Shown here piece by piece: positions 1 through 9,411 of a stretch of DNA of 64,000 nt. The position numbers and the translations under genes were made by a program. Under the pieces are notes generated by a model that worked only from the letters and a program-made list of their open reading frames with translations, had not been told where the DNA came from and ran no database searches. Origin of the DNA: Hortaea werneckii (taxonomy: Eukaryota; Ascomycota; Dothideomycetes; Mycosphaerellales; Teratosphaeriaceae); contig JBAOKB010000173.1 of assembly GCA_037044905.1 (NCBI GenBank), positions 186,001 through 250,000 on the forward strand, given 5' to 3'. The number at the start of each line of letters is the position of its first letter. Positions within the stretch are counted from its first letter, which is position 1.

Positions 1-557
1 TTTACATGTGACTTGATTTTGGAATACCTGCATTGCTCTCTGGTGAGCAAGTCCCTCTCGGCGATGAACGAGGTTATGCCACATACTAACAGCGCCAGAT
101 CACCATCAGTGCTGGCGGTTGTATTCTCTTCACGCTCCATCCACGGTTCATCGGGCCAGCCTTCCGCAAGTTTCGACCTTTGGTGTACGCCAGCTTCAGT
201 TCATCCACGCTCTTGTTTGTTTCGCACGGTATCTTCCTCTACGGCTTTGCTACCCAAAGAAAGCGCCTGGCGCTTGAGTGGATTGTCTTCATGGGATTTC
301 TAAATATCGCAGGCGCTTGCTTCTACGTATCAAGGGTAAGTGTCTGAAGATAGACCTACGATTCTCCAGAAGCTGATTGTTCTTAGCTACCTGAAAGATG
401 CTTTCCAAATCGGTTCGATTTTATAGGTGCAAGCCACCAAATCTTTCATGTACTCGTGCTTGCGGCAGGTCTTGTACACTATAAGGCTTTGATTTGCGCC
501 CTTCGCCAGTCTAGAAATTCCGGGCATTTTTGTACTGCTAGCGGTTCGTCATTCTAA
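1..557 (+). CDS. PAQR / hemolysin-III family membrane protein, C-terminal part (5' end outside window)
   Basis: The window opens inside a gene for a seven-helix membrane protein of the adiponectin-receptor/hemolysin-III (PAQR, yeast Izh-like) family. Three exons join in frame across introns 43-98 (branch ACTAAC) and 336-386. The last exon carries the family signature LPERCFPNRFDFIGASHQIF followed by HVLVLAA and HYKAL; the preceding exon has the helix motif LFVSHGIFLYGF. The His residues of SHG and of the SHQIFH stretch match the conserved metal-site histidines of the family. These proteins sit in the plasma or internal membranes and are linked to sterol/zinc homeostasis or ceramidase-like activity in other fungi. 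The stop is TAA at 555-557. The start lies upstream of the window. Family call is strong; the precise role is unknown. Confidence 0.88.
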
Positions 558-1822
558 GAGCTTCATGTTCCTATTAAACGTCTAGAAAGAACAAAGATTA
601 AGGAAATGTGACATTATGTTACGACCATATGAATCACAGGATAAGATTAGACTAAAGTGGCGTACGCTAGCAGGAGTCACGTGCGCAGCGATCTGTCGGG
701 ACAGAGCAACAAAGCAGGCCCCATAAAGACACAGATCTCTTGTGTATAAAGCTGAACATATTTCTCGTTGGGACGTCCTATGCTGTTCTAACTTACTAAT
801 TGGAAAGAGCAAATCTTGACTTTATACTTCTGTATTCTGAACAAGGATATCGGCCGCTAAGCTTGCACAACACTGCTAAAATTGCAAGCAGAGAGACACG
901 AGACGGCAGCCAGGAGCCTTGGCTGGAAACCCAGAACATGCTCTACCAAACACTATGTGACCTCTTCACCTCGCCAGAGAAGCCGACAAGAACATGAAGT
1001 CTCAGCCTCGATGAGAGTCTTGCATCCACGGCACACCAGCTGAGTCCGCCACAATACTCCATTACCGAATCTGTCTCTGCTCAAGAAGACCATCTGCAGA
1101 ACCCGTCTTCCTCTGCGAACGAGTCCGACCTTACGTTCAAGCCCCCCTTCAGCACTGCAACATTCCTCGCAAGATTGTCCAAAGCATTTAGCGTCGGCAA
1201 ATTGCCCAAGCACATTAAATGACCCCTTTTTTCGCTTCAAGGTCGTCTTCGCAAATCGTAAGCCTCCGTGAGCATCTGCTAGTCAACCGCGTGATTACGG
1301 ACTGAATCGAGCTTCGCAGCTAAATCCACAGGAGATGGATCAGATGTTGAGAGCGTCACTACACACTTGTTTGAAGATGTATGTTTCTGTAGCTCACTCC
1401 CCACGATAGACTGGAAGTTACATTCGGCGATACTGATCTGGATTTCAAAGCCCTACGTCGTCGCCGTTGCCAAGTCTCCGCCCATGAAAGACATTGTTAG
1501 AGTTGTCTGAGCTGTTGAGGGCGCAGTAAAAGTCCTGTTCGAAGCGTCTCAGACCACAGACTGTCCATCACACGAAATGCCTCCCTGAGAGCATTCGATA
1601 CCCGCTCTCCTTCAAAAATCACAGCATGCTCTAGATTCAGTCAGCGGGAAATGCTGACAGTGAGATAAACATGCCCTGATTATTGACGGGCGGAGTAAGG
1701 ATGCTGACATATGAGTGGGGACATCCTGCACGGAGCTCCACTCTGGACAATCTTTTCTTGTCGTCAGAATACAAACCAATGCTGCGTGATCCGTTTCTAT
1801 ATGCCAGCAACTGCTGTTCAGA
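558..1822. other. Intergenic, no recognised gene
   Basis: No gene with recognisable homology. A 71-codon reading frame at 1007-1222 (plus strand) is free of stops and reads like a Ser/Gln-rich tail ending at TGA, and a 65-codon ORF precedes it at 800-997 in another frame. They may be a frameshifted remnant, but I recognise neither. Confidence 0.4.
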
Positions 1823-3448
1823 ATGGAGCGCAGCGACGCGACAACCAAAGAGATACTGGCTGGGAGCCGTCTACATGTGATGACGCAGCAGATTTCGGAG
1901 CGCAAGACGGCGCCAGAAAACTCTGCTCAATGCTCTTTTGGAGCGGAGATGAAGACCCGATATGGCGTTCCTGAGTGGATTGAGGACTTCTTCGGCATTA
2001 ACTCTCATGGCAATCTGTTTTACAAGGGCCTCAATGCTCTCACCGGCTCCACTGGTATGGAAATTGCGGTACTCATTCGGCATCTTTGCGATGAACACGA
2101 CGTACACCCGCCCTTCCTCTTCCGTTTTGAGGGAATCATCCAAGCACGCCTAGAGTTCGTACACAACTCTTTCCGCAATTCTATGCGGGATCACGCATAT
2201 AATGCAAACTTTCGCTACTTGTACCCTGTCAAGGTCTGTCATCGGCATTCGATCCTTCAGTCAGTCCTAAGGCTAGGGAGCCAGGACGAAATTGGACTCG
2301 AAGTTGGCTCACGCACGGAATTGGCAATGGTTCTGGCCTGTGAAGAGGCAAGAGGACGGATGATAGTTTACAGTGGACACAAAGACCAAATCGACTTGGC
2401 TGCTGTAAATCGAGCAATGGCGAACGGGTACTCCATCACACTTATCGTGGACAGTATTGACGCAATCGAAGAACTCATCGCGTTTGCAGAAAACAATGCC
2501 TGGAAACCGTCAGTGGGAATGCGCATAGCCACGGGTGCACTCGGTGTTGAAAGATTAGATGCGAAATTCGGATTAACTTCAACTGAAGCAAGGGAAGGAT
2601 TGAGGTTGCTGCAGAACCATGGATTTTTGCACGAATTAAGGATGCTCCACATCCACAGCGGCCCCGCGTCGACCCCTGTGCTCAAGGCCACCATACGCGA
2701 AAGTCTATTGATGTTCCACGATCTTAAAACAGCCGGGGCCTCCAACCTTGATACGCTAGATTGCGGAGGCGGAATGGGCGCCTACGATCGCGAGAGCAGA
2801 TCGGCGATCCCAGAAGCATCATCTGCGCGCTTCGTGTATCCAAATGCACTGGTAAGCTGTTTGGCAGCGACTTGCAGGGAGCTCGGCATGAGACAACCGA
2901 ACATATTCTTAGAGAGCGGCCGGGCCCTCCTAGCACAACACGCCATGCTGGTGATGAGAGCGATAAGCGTTAAGGATGAACGAGCGGGGGCACCAGCGGT
3001 GGTATTCTGTAATTTTTCCATCTTTAGGTCGATGCTGGACGTCTTTTTGGAAAGGAACAAGTATTCGCTCTTGCCGATACAGGGACTTAGCGCTTCGCCG
3101 GAACTAGAAGTCAAAGTTGCAGACTTGACAGCTGACCCGGATGGTATCCTGGAGCAATATGAAGGAGGCAAAGGATCTCTGTCGCTTCCTTCCTTCAATC
3201 CTAGGAGGCAAGAGCCATTTTTCTTGGCTGCACTGGGTGTTGGGGCCTATCAAGACGTACTTGGGAACAGTCACAATGGCTTTGGAAAGGTTTGCGAGGT
3301 GTTCCTGTCGGCCCAGCAGGGTGTAAGTCCTGTGATTGCCAGAGGATCAACACTAGCTGAGCAGCTACGGGGTGAGGGATTTCAAGAAGAACACATTTCC
3401 CGTCTTCGGCAGTATTCTCTGGACACAGCGTCGACGTATCTGCAGTAG
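1823..3448 (+). CDS. SpeA-like (biosynthetic arginine decarboxylase-type) PLP decarboxylase homologue
   Basis: Single-exon ORF of 541 codons; an in-frame ATG at 1880 is an alternative start. It follows the fold-III arginine decarboxylase (SpeA) order: N-terminal YGVPEWIEDFFGINSHG, PLP lysine in LYPVKV (about K137), GLEVGSRTEL, a YSGHKD motif (NGYKD-like), KFGL, HIHSG (about 276-280), CGGGMGAYDRESRS (glycine loop), ESGRAL (364-369), CNFSIFRSM, then LGVGAYQDVLGNSHNGFG. SpeA converts arginine to agmatine. Two oddities are visible. The helical-bundle insert of about 100 residues that bacterial SpeA carries between ESGRA..H and NFS..QS is reduced to about 20 residues. The family's TCDSDG loop reads TADPDG, so the expected active-site Cys is Ala at about 437. 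Fungi normally make putrescine through ornithine decarboxylase, so this gene is probably acquired or specialised. An MFS gene follows 548 bp downstream on the same strand. Family certain; substrate and reaction not. Confidence 0.85.
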   Translation: MERSDATTKEILAGSRLHVMTQQISERKTAPENSAQCSFGAEMKTRYGVPEWIEDFFGINSHGNLFYKGLNALTGSTGMEIAVLIRHLCDEHDVHPPFLFRFEGIIQARLEFVHNSFRNSMRDHAYNANFRYLYPVKVCHRHSILQSVLRLGSQDEIGLEVGSRTELAMVLACEEARGRMIVYSGHKDQIDLAAVNRAMANGYSITLIVDSIDAIEELIAFAENNAWKPSVGMRIATGALGVERLDAKFGLTSTEAREGLRLLQNHGFLHELRMLHIHSGPASTPVLKATIRESLLMFHDLKTAGASNLDTLDCGGGMGAYDRESRSAIPEASSARFVYPNALVSCLAATCRELGMRQPNIFLESGRALLAQHAMLVMRAISVKDERAGAPAVVFCNFSIFRSMLDVFLERNKYSLLPIQGLSASPELEVKVADLTADPDGILEQYEGGKGSLSLPSFNPRRQEPFFLAALGVGAYQDVLGNSHNGFGKVCEVFLSAQQGVSPVIARGSTLAEQLRGEGFQEEHISRLRQYSLDTASTYLQ

Positions 3449-3996
3449 AGGAAAATCACCAGTTCGCTCGCTATGACCCCTTTCAACGATATAAAGTCGT
3501 CTAGTCTGCTGACTCGACTGGGCCTGCATAAAATTAAATGTCACCCAATCCGTATGGTATTTAGGAGCTCGTGTCAATTCTTATTCTTTCAGCTTGAAAA
3601 GATAAGCCAAGTTGAGACTGAGACTGATGGTCGCGAAATCATGCTTACATAGAGGCGGAAGACCAAATTTTTGCACTGTCGTCTTCTTCGCTCGAAAACC
3701 TGCGATCTCGGCGAGAAGCTTATTTCTCTTCAAGGACAGTACCCTTAAGCTTGCAAGCTGACGAGCTTGATCGGATCTAGTCAGCCTGGTTCAAGAAGGC
3801 AGATGCCAATAGGAAATAGTAAGCCCCGCTCGACGACTGCTATTGTAAATGAGGATCATAGTCACCAATGTCATGACGCTTTGTTCGCGAACTGTACACG
3901 CTGAGATCTTCGAAGTGTCGTGCAGAGCACGGTATAGACCCATTGTCCAGTTTGCACCCAATCCGCCATTGGTACCTCGTTCTTAAGCCTCCGGAT
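3449..3996. other. Spacer between the SpeA-like and MFS genes
   Basis: 548 bp without a convincing ORF in either direction. It must hold the 3' end of the decarboxylase transcript and the promoter of the transporter. No clear operator or palindrome was seen. Confidence 0.5.
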
Positions 3997-5644
3997 ATGC
4001 TCCTAGGAAAGAAAATCTTATCCTCCATGCCAATGGCATGCCTTCTCTGCTTGCCTGCAATGTTAGTGAGTGCGCTATTCGATCGTCTACATCCATTGTT
4101 GGCGTACTGATCACTTTGCGGAAAGGAGTATCTCAATGGTGGATACGCCTTTCTCCACGAAGCGGTCATAGCCCGATTCCCTGCTGCAGGAAGCACTTCC
4201 CCCTTCCTAGCGCAAAATCTATACTCGATTGTAAACTGCGTAGCGATTATGCCTATGGCATCCTTGACGCGTAAAGACAACAGCAAAAACATATTAATCT
4301 TTGCATTGGCATGGAACGGCTTCTGGTGTCTGCTGGCGGGTAATGCCAAGACCTTGGGGCCCCTCTGTTTAGCGCGGTCGATGCAAGGGCTAGCGGCAGC
4401 AGCTGTTATTCCCGCCCAAATGATAGCTATCCAGACACAGTCGGAGGACCAGAACACGACCAACATCGCAACGGCACTGACTGCTGCTCTCCCAACAGTC
4501 GGATACATCGCCGGTGCGAGCATTGCAGCTTTAGTGCCCAAATACCTGGAGTGGAACTGGTTCTTCCACATCGCGACGTTGATGTCGATGATCGTCCTGG
4601 TTCCGATCGCGCTTTCAAAAAGCTACGTCGAACATTCCAGGATAACAAGGAGGGAGCGCTACAGTCTTGTGAGCATTCTCCTGCTCATCGCGGGGCTTTC
4701 AACCCTGGTCTGCGGTCTCGATGTATTGCCGTACCAGAGTTCACCCACTACCTGGACCATCGTGTGTCTTAGTTTTGGTGCCACCATGCTACTAGCGCTA
4801 GTGGTGCACGAAGTCAGATCGGCGGCAAAGCCCCTCATCCCGAAGGAGCTTGTCGCCAAATCCTTTCCGCGCAGTCTCCTGCTTGCCTGCGGATTCTTTT
4901 ACGCCGAGTTTAGCATTCTCACGTTCTGGTTCCCAATATTGTAAGCACTCTCCTTTGCTTTGACAACCAGCCTTCCATTAATCCGAGCTCTGAAAGTAAG
5001 TGCTGGAAAGTACTGACTTCATTAGTGCTCGATCCAAGTCCAGCCGAGAACTATTCCATACCGTCCTTGCATGGACTCCGACCGTGATTACATCTATCGG
5101 CCTCTCGTTGCTCGTTGAGCGTACTGCGCGCGGCAAAGAGCGCCGGTTGATCCTCTGGATGGCAGTTTCAACATTCGGCTGGATCATTTCGCCGTCCCTA
5201 CTAATAGTAACACCCGCTAGTGGAAGGCTGTTCTGGATACTCAGTGTGCCCGCTTTGCTAGCCTGCTCTCTGGGGATTGATACGACTTACGCGGTGTCTC
5301 TACTTGTGTTCACATCACACGCAGACGAAAGCGATCGAGGCATTGTTGCTGCAGTCTCCTGGTTAGTCTTTGAGCTGGGCAGTATTGTCGGGCTCGTAAC
5401 ATCGAACGCCCTTGGCCACACAGTCGACGGAGCGTGGCAGATAAGAGCACCATTCGCATTAGCTGGCGCTTTTGCGCTCGGCGGGTCGGGGACCTTTGCA
5501 ATGTGCATAGCGATTAACAAGCTGAAAAGGAGAATTGAGGTAGATCAAGTTGACGATGAGTCATTCTCGCGTTTGGCTATTGAACGATTCCCAACATCTG
5601 TACCTAAGATGGACACGGCGATAGTGCGGGCATCTAATTACTAG
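3997..5644 (+). CDS. MFS transporter, drug:H+ antiporter-like (DHA2 style), 500 aa
   Basis: Three exons 3997-4065, 4126-4940 and 5026-5644 (introns 60 and 85 nt; the second has branch TACTGAC) give 501 codons in phase. The protein is almost wholly hydrophobic helices. Motifs resembling the MFS family are ARSMQGLAAAAVIPAQ after helix 4 and PTVGYIAGASIAAL (motif C-like), followed by the central loop and a second half ending in a charged tail (KLKRRIEVDQ). Such transporters export small molecules at the plasma membrane. Exon 1 is only 23 codons and is the weakest part, so an additional upstream exon is possible. Adjacency and shared orientation with the SpeA-like gene suggest that it could export or import that enzyme's product or substrate; this is inference only. 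Confidence 0.82.
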
Positions 5645-6459
5645 CGCCAGGTGTTGTCGAGCCTTCTCTGAAACTTTTCGTATTCCTACTCTATAATTTC
5701 CCTAGTGTTACAAGCTCAGTAAACGGATTTGGATTAAACTGAATTAAGTTACGCTTAGCTATTGGCGTCCATTACATCATTTAGCCAGGGGGAAGATAAA
5801 TATAATATAACGCAAGTACTACAAGACTAGATAGCAAGCGTCTAACAATGACCTATTTAAAGCAGAGACTTCTAGATAAGGCTACAGAAAGCGATTAATA
5901 TGACGGGACTAGGATGATAAGTAAAATAGAATTTAAGCATATCCAAGATTCCATTATGTCTTTGGCTGCAGATAGACGTTATAGACAGAGTATTTGTGTT
6001 GATTCTCTTTACGATCAATTAGTACGTTTCTCTTAATTCCCGTCCTTTAATCCACCCGTTCCGAGGCTTCATTCGGACTCTTTTAACGCCTAGTAAAGAT
6101 CCATTATAATGTTCACTCTCCCAATAGAAGTAGATGCTCGCTAAGACGGCACTGTTCTTTCGGACATCATCTATCTTGCTCGCGCGTTCGGTGCTCGGTA
6201 CTTCGGAGAGGAGGACTTGAATCACTTCGACCAAATGTGCATCATCCGTCGCTAACTCTTCCATACTTCTCGGGCTAAGTGCAGGCACTGCACCAAGAGG
6301 TCAAAGTTTCTAGCCTGTAGCAACGCAATTAGCAGATCGTGTTCAGCCGGGGACCTCACCAACCCTGTACCACTTTCGAAAAGCTACCCTGTGTCATTGC
6401 GCCTTCCATGCTCTCAGTTTCCCAACGTTCGATGACTTAGACACAAATACTTGACCGCA
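5645..6459. other. Intergenic, partly TA-rich
   Basis: About 0.8 kb with TA-rich stretches at 5690-6010. One minus-strand ORF of 89 codons (6019-6288) has no recognisable family and no context support. Confidence 0.4.
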
Positions 6460-6720
6460 AGCCAGGATAGGTGTTCCATGCATTACAGGCTATGAGGAGG
6501 ATTAGTGATGTTCATCTGTTTTCTCAGACATTCGCCGACTTGATCAACAAATTGATCGATCGCGCAGTATTCCCAGCAGGTGTAAGTCATTATTCTACCG
6601 TCACAGAAAGCTTGCATGGCGGTTTCGCTCTGAGTTTGCATCGCGATTTTTTACAGCAGCAGATGAGCGCGGTTACACGGACGATGTTGTAGCTCGATCT
6701 CCTAAGGAAGATCCTGATTC
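6460..6720 (+). pseudogene. Copy 1 of a dispersed downstream element (gene Y remnant)
   Basis: The stretch around 6640-6720 reads YTDDVVARSPKEDPDS and is homologous, in reverse orientation, to 39519-39660 (FTDDAVARSPKT on the minus strand) and more distantly to 40220-40370. It lies some 450 bp past the 3' end of the duplicated orphan gene at 7168, exactly where the related element lies past the 3' end of copy 2 at 39127, and it converges with that gene. Frame breaks are present. I do not recognise the protein; it is part of a segmental duplication. Confidence 0.5.
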
Positions 6721-7167
6721 CTAGGGCACAGTAAGACATGGGCTAGACAGAAACAGTGAATCGATGGCCGAATTAACAATCCTACACCCGAGGATGTAGC
6801 CTCGCAAACTACTACGGCGGTGCAGAGGGGACCTATGCCACAGGAGCAAAGCTTAGCGTACGGACAATAAAAGAGTACTGTTGTCTGAGAGAAGAATAAG
6901 CAAGTCAACGATGCTGCGAGACCTCATTCGATCTACGGCTAGTAAGGAATGTCTCCCGTTATGGAACAATTTCTATGGGCAAATGTCTCGCCATCTCTTA
7001 AATCAGATGGGCAGACTAAAATTGCGAGTAGTGCTTCAATGAGGCCGACTATCTGATACTGGGCTGGATATACCTCGAGAAGAAAAGTGCTTGGGCGCTG
7101 CTTCAGCACTAGTCTAACGCCTGTAGGGGAATGACAGGCTGTCTGTCACTTTATGCTACTCCTTCGT

Positions 7168-7920
7168 CTACATGTCCGGCTTAGAGCCCTGGCTTGTGCT
7201 TCCTTCAGACCGAGGACGGTGTTTATTGGGGTGCCGTTGTGTCCGTTTCCAGCTTACGTTCCCGGATCGAGTCTGTCTGAAAGGTTCTAACTTATCGGGC
7301 GTCGCACTTTCGACCAGACCGGGAGACTCATTGTCCGCTTCTTGCCGAGGATTGGTCCTCGTAGTCAAAGGGGGAGTATCTATCTCTCCGTCTAATTCGC
7401 TCCCTTGCTGATCAAAGGAGGCGATCCCCTCCTGGAATCTATCATCAATGTTTTCAAGGTGACTATCACTCCTCCTGGGCCTCTTCAGACTTCTAGCTTC
7501 CAAGGGGATATCGGTCGGGCTTTCTCGCATCCCACCCGGATCAACACCAGGCTTTGTATTACTGGAAGTGTTATTAGAAGCGCTTCTTGTTCCTTCGGGC
7601 TGAGGATCTTCAGATGGCGGGAAATAATTTGAATTTTCTCTTTTAACGATCTCATCTACTCTAGAAGCTATGTCTGCAGTGCGAGACTTATGTAAATTTT
7701 CGGCAATTTTACTAAATTTCAAAAGATCCAAAGTGTAAACGGAGTGGGAGGAGTCGAGAACTTTTCTTAATTGCTTGTTCTGGTCTTCTAGTATCCGGTT
7801 TCTATTCGTCAAATTTTCGTGGTCCTAATCAAAACATCTCCTCGCGAGGGTGCTTTCTATCTTGGTGTGATTTTGCTTGACTTGGGTAATGTAATCGGTA
7901 CATACATCTTTTAGTGCCAT
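7168..7920 (-). pseudogene. Duplicated orphan gene, copy 1 (in-frame stop or unspliced intron)
   Basis: From ATG 7920-7918 the reading frame runs 31 codons to TAG (7825-7827), then stays open to 7168 (245 sense codons after removing the stop). The product has a charged, heptad-like N-terminus (LEDQNKQLRKVL) and a polar disordered C-terminal half. It is a paralogue of the plus-strand gene at 38303: shared blocks include DSHLEN.D..FQE, ..SPGL.E..TP.KLE.F..TR and the terminus SKPDM, and 3' flanks match. The TAG may be a CAG-to-TAG (RIP-type) change in a coiled-coil Gln. Alternatively 7825-7908 is an 84-nt intron (GTATGT...TTAG, phase 0), but the paralogue codes through this stretch. Function unknown. 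Confidence 0.6.
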
Positions 7921-8180
7921 CCTTAAGGTAGTACAAAGACATCAAAAAGGGAGAGGAAGCCTTACTTCGCGATTGCTATATATTTTATTTCTACTATGTA
8001 ATGTTAGCATTTGTCTGTCTTAGGTACATTTCTTTTTTAATAGGCTTTTAATGATCGGGTATCGCTTTATATGTAGGAAGTAAAAAGCTAGGGACGTAAC
8101 GTAAATGAGGAAAAATACTTTCCCAAACGAGAGACGCTAATGTCGCTGGGGTATAAAGAAATCGGACCATTTATCCGTGT
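7921..8180 (-). promoter_or_regulatory. Conserved upstream region of duplicated gene copy 1
   Basis: Read on the minus strand this 260 bp aligns with 38045-38302 upstream of copy 2. A 16-bp block (AGAGACGCTAATGTCG on plus, 8130-8145) is the exact reverse complement of 38082-38097, and CTTTATAC and AAAGTATT blocks are shared at matching spacing. The promoter was therefore duplicated with the gene. Confidence 0.6.
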
Positions 8181-8392
8181 GCGAACGAGCTATAGAAGGC
8201 TCCAGGCTCTTTTATGTGATTAGTTAGACAAAGGTAAACACAATCGGAATTAGCTTTGTTTTCTCAATCTCCATTCAAAGAAGATGCCAAACAGCTTTGA
8301 ATTCTGGTGAAGTACTCCAACACAGGGAGACATTGCCATTAAGCTTGCCATGCGATTCGGAGATTCCCAAGCCTCGACTCTCACGAATGCAA

Positions 8393-8722
8393 TCACATGA
8401 AACATGCGTCACGTTCAAGTCTCTTACTGTTTTGTTTTAGATGAATCCGAGAGAGATTACCTACCTCTTCGTTCCAGGGTCGATTTTCACGTATCAACAT
8501 CAGAAAGACTTGGAAAACATCTTCGTCCGTGAGTCGCGCCTCCGAAGCATGATTAGAATGCGGAGTTCGTGGATGTGGCAAGACATTCATCGCTAGGGAA
8601 ATCCGGTCGCTTGGAGAGATCTCGCCCAGTAATTGTACATGAGAATTCCGTTGTTGCTGCTTTCTACATACTCTTCTCTTCCAATTCCCATTCGGAAAGT
8701 TTTTGAGTGAGGGGCAAGACAC
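8393..8722 (-). CDS. Hypothetical ORF, 109 codons
   Basis: The frame contains EARLTDEDVFQVFLMLIREN, which looks protein-like, then reaches a perfect-looking donor GTAGGT with an AACAG acceptor 45 nt on. Splicing there would end the protein immediately. No family recognised and no start of convincing context. It may be the tail of a decayed gene; the 0.7 kb beyond it to 9411 holds nothing I can name. Confidence 0.25.
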   Translation of the reverse strand: MSCPSLKNFPNGNWKRRVCRKQQQRNSHVQLLGEISPSDRISLAMNVLPHPRTPHSNHASEARLTDEDVFQVFLMLIRENRPWNEEVGNLSRIHLKQNSKRLERDACFM

Positions 8723-9411
8723 GTTACGATCGCTTCAGAGCACGGAACTCGAGAGTGGCCTATGGCCAGTTTTGGAGGCTAGCTGTTTTAGATAAGTTCC
8801 TTCTATAGGTAAGAAAGATAGATCTTGTCGACGTTCGCTATAAGGAGTTACGGCCGCAATGTTGGATTGGCTCGGTAAGCTCAAGACAATATACTTTGTC
8901 ACACGCCTTGCGAACGGTGTGTACCAAAATGGTGTTATTTCGCGAGATGTCTAGGTTTGCTCGTTAAAGAACTAGGCTACACATGTACGTATCGCTTCGG
9001 AGTTATTTTGCTACTAAAATTACTTTCTGCAATTAATCGGTTAAGTACAACATCACTCTCGCGAAGCTGTAAAGTCCTACGATCGCAAAGGCGAACTCAA
9101 CATTTCAAAAGGTCCGCTGAATTGTTGTCTAACTAGATCGGAGTAAATGTTTACAGGCTGCCTCATATCTTAGTCTGTGGCGTTCCAATCGCTTTGTTCC
9201 CTTATAGACAGTATGAGTTACACTACATTTTTCACTGCTCCTCTTTCCTACAAAACTCACTCCAGGCTTCCACTGCTCTTAGTCTTGAATGCACCGCCAC
9301 TTCTATTGTCGGGCTTCTGTTCATGTCGCGCTGCCGTTGTACCCCTCTACTTCCTCATTCTTCTTTCCGGAGCATTTAGGGTTAAGTGATTCAAATCACT
9401 TGAGCTTTTCA

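Noticed and set aside
3840..4571. 243-codon minus-strand ORF opposite the MFS gene
   Set aside because: It is antisense to exons that encode a clear MFS transporter and has no family features.
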